This document shows, in pieces, positions 11,604-11,670 of a DNA stretch of 11,670 bases (the stretch's first letter is position 1; every line of letters starts with the position of its first letter). The position numbers and the translations under genes were made by a program. A model generated the notes under the pieces. The model was not told the DNA's origin. It saw only the letters and a program-made list of their open reading frames with translations, and made no database searches. The stretch comes from JAFLUQ01 sp964551215 (GTDB lineage: Bacteria; Bacillota; Clostridia; UMGS1883), in contig CAZKBV010000050.1 of the NCBI GenBank assembly GCA_964551215.1, positions 1 through 11,670 on the forward strand. Direction: 5' to 3'.

Positions 11604-11670
11604 CAGATTTTTATAAGACCGCTCCTCACCAAGTCGGCGCTGACATTCCGCCTTGGCATTATACAATCAA
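11604..11670. other. Right-edge non-coding sequence with a hairpin and a lone -10 box
   Basis: On the minus strand a TATAAT hexamer lies at 11663-11658. It is followed by a hairpin (CCAAGGCG near 11656 with CGCC and CTTGG ending near 11629, with a bulge). A -35 box, if any, lies outside the window. A 61-codon minus frame starting at TTG 11666 directly follows an in-frame TGA and has no ribosome binding site, so I do not call it a gene. Confidence 0.35.

Noticed and set aside
11625..11660. Minus-strand sequence resembling the 5' part of a tRNA-Leu (GGCGGAAT...CGCCGACTT)
   Set aside because: No T-psi-C arm (GTTCNANNC), no acceptor pairing and no proper anticodon stem follow. The likeness is short and probably chance.
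1..11670. CRISPR array, transposon, prophage or toxin-antitoxin genes
   Set aside because: No regularly spaced direct repeats, transposase, integrase or small paired ORFs with ribosome binding sites are present.

Overview
The window looks like an ordinary chromosomal housekeeping segment of a low-to-moderate GC Firmicute, most likely a member of the Clostridia. Several things point that way: strong AAGGAGG-type ribosome binding sites, sigma-A promoters with near-consensus boxes and 17-base spacing, a MurE of the meso-diaminopimelate type, a BioY S-component with a BirA-like operator upstream, and an infC-rpmI-rplT operon with a long attenuator-type leader. I see no phage, plasmid, CRISPR, transposase or tRNA/rRNA gene, and no frameshifted or broken gene. 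Layout from left to right: (1) 37-2953, plus strand: a secreted transglutaminase-like protein, then murE 31 bases later, closed by a strong hairpin terminator that can serve both strands. (2) 3019-6444, minus strand: a tight livH-livM-livG-livF operon for a branched-chain or other hydrophobic amino acid ABC importer. It lacks a substrate-binding protein gene inside the window. (3) 6445-6691: an AT-rich, A-tract-loaded divergent intergenic region with a promoter for each side. (4) 6692-8287, plus strand: a stand-alone FGGY-family carbohydrate kinase. (5) 8360-8896, minus strand: bioY, with two candidate promoters and a BirA-like operator upstream. (6) 8897-9348: an intergenic region of about 450 bases with several dyads and a terminator. 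(7) 9349-10116, minus strand: a TrmH/SpoU-family RNA 2'-O-methyltransferase whose ribosome binding site lies directly behind the rplT terminator. (8) 10180-11314, minus strand: infC-rpmI-rplT, with infC starting at AUU. A perfect TTGACA-N17-TATAAT promoter and a leader of about 135 nt precede it. That leader can form either an intrinsic terminator or an alternative pairing that destroys it. (9) 11498-11670: non-coding inverted repeats up to the window edge. How the genes work together: MurE adds the third residue of the peptidoglycan stem peptide. LivHMGF imports amino acids and BioY imports biotin. IF3, L35 and L20 are translation factors, most likely autoregulated by L20 through the leader. 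The methyltransferase modifies rRNA or tRNA and may depend on read-through from the ribosomal operon. I did not find an obvious new system. The observations most worth checking are regulatory: the infC leader switch, the methyltransferase gene sitting behind a terminator, the BirA-like site displaced from the best bioY promoter, and the long dyad upstream of the infC promoter.
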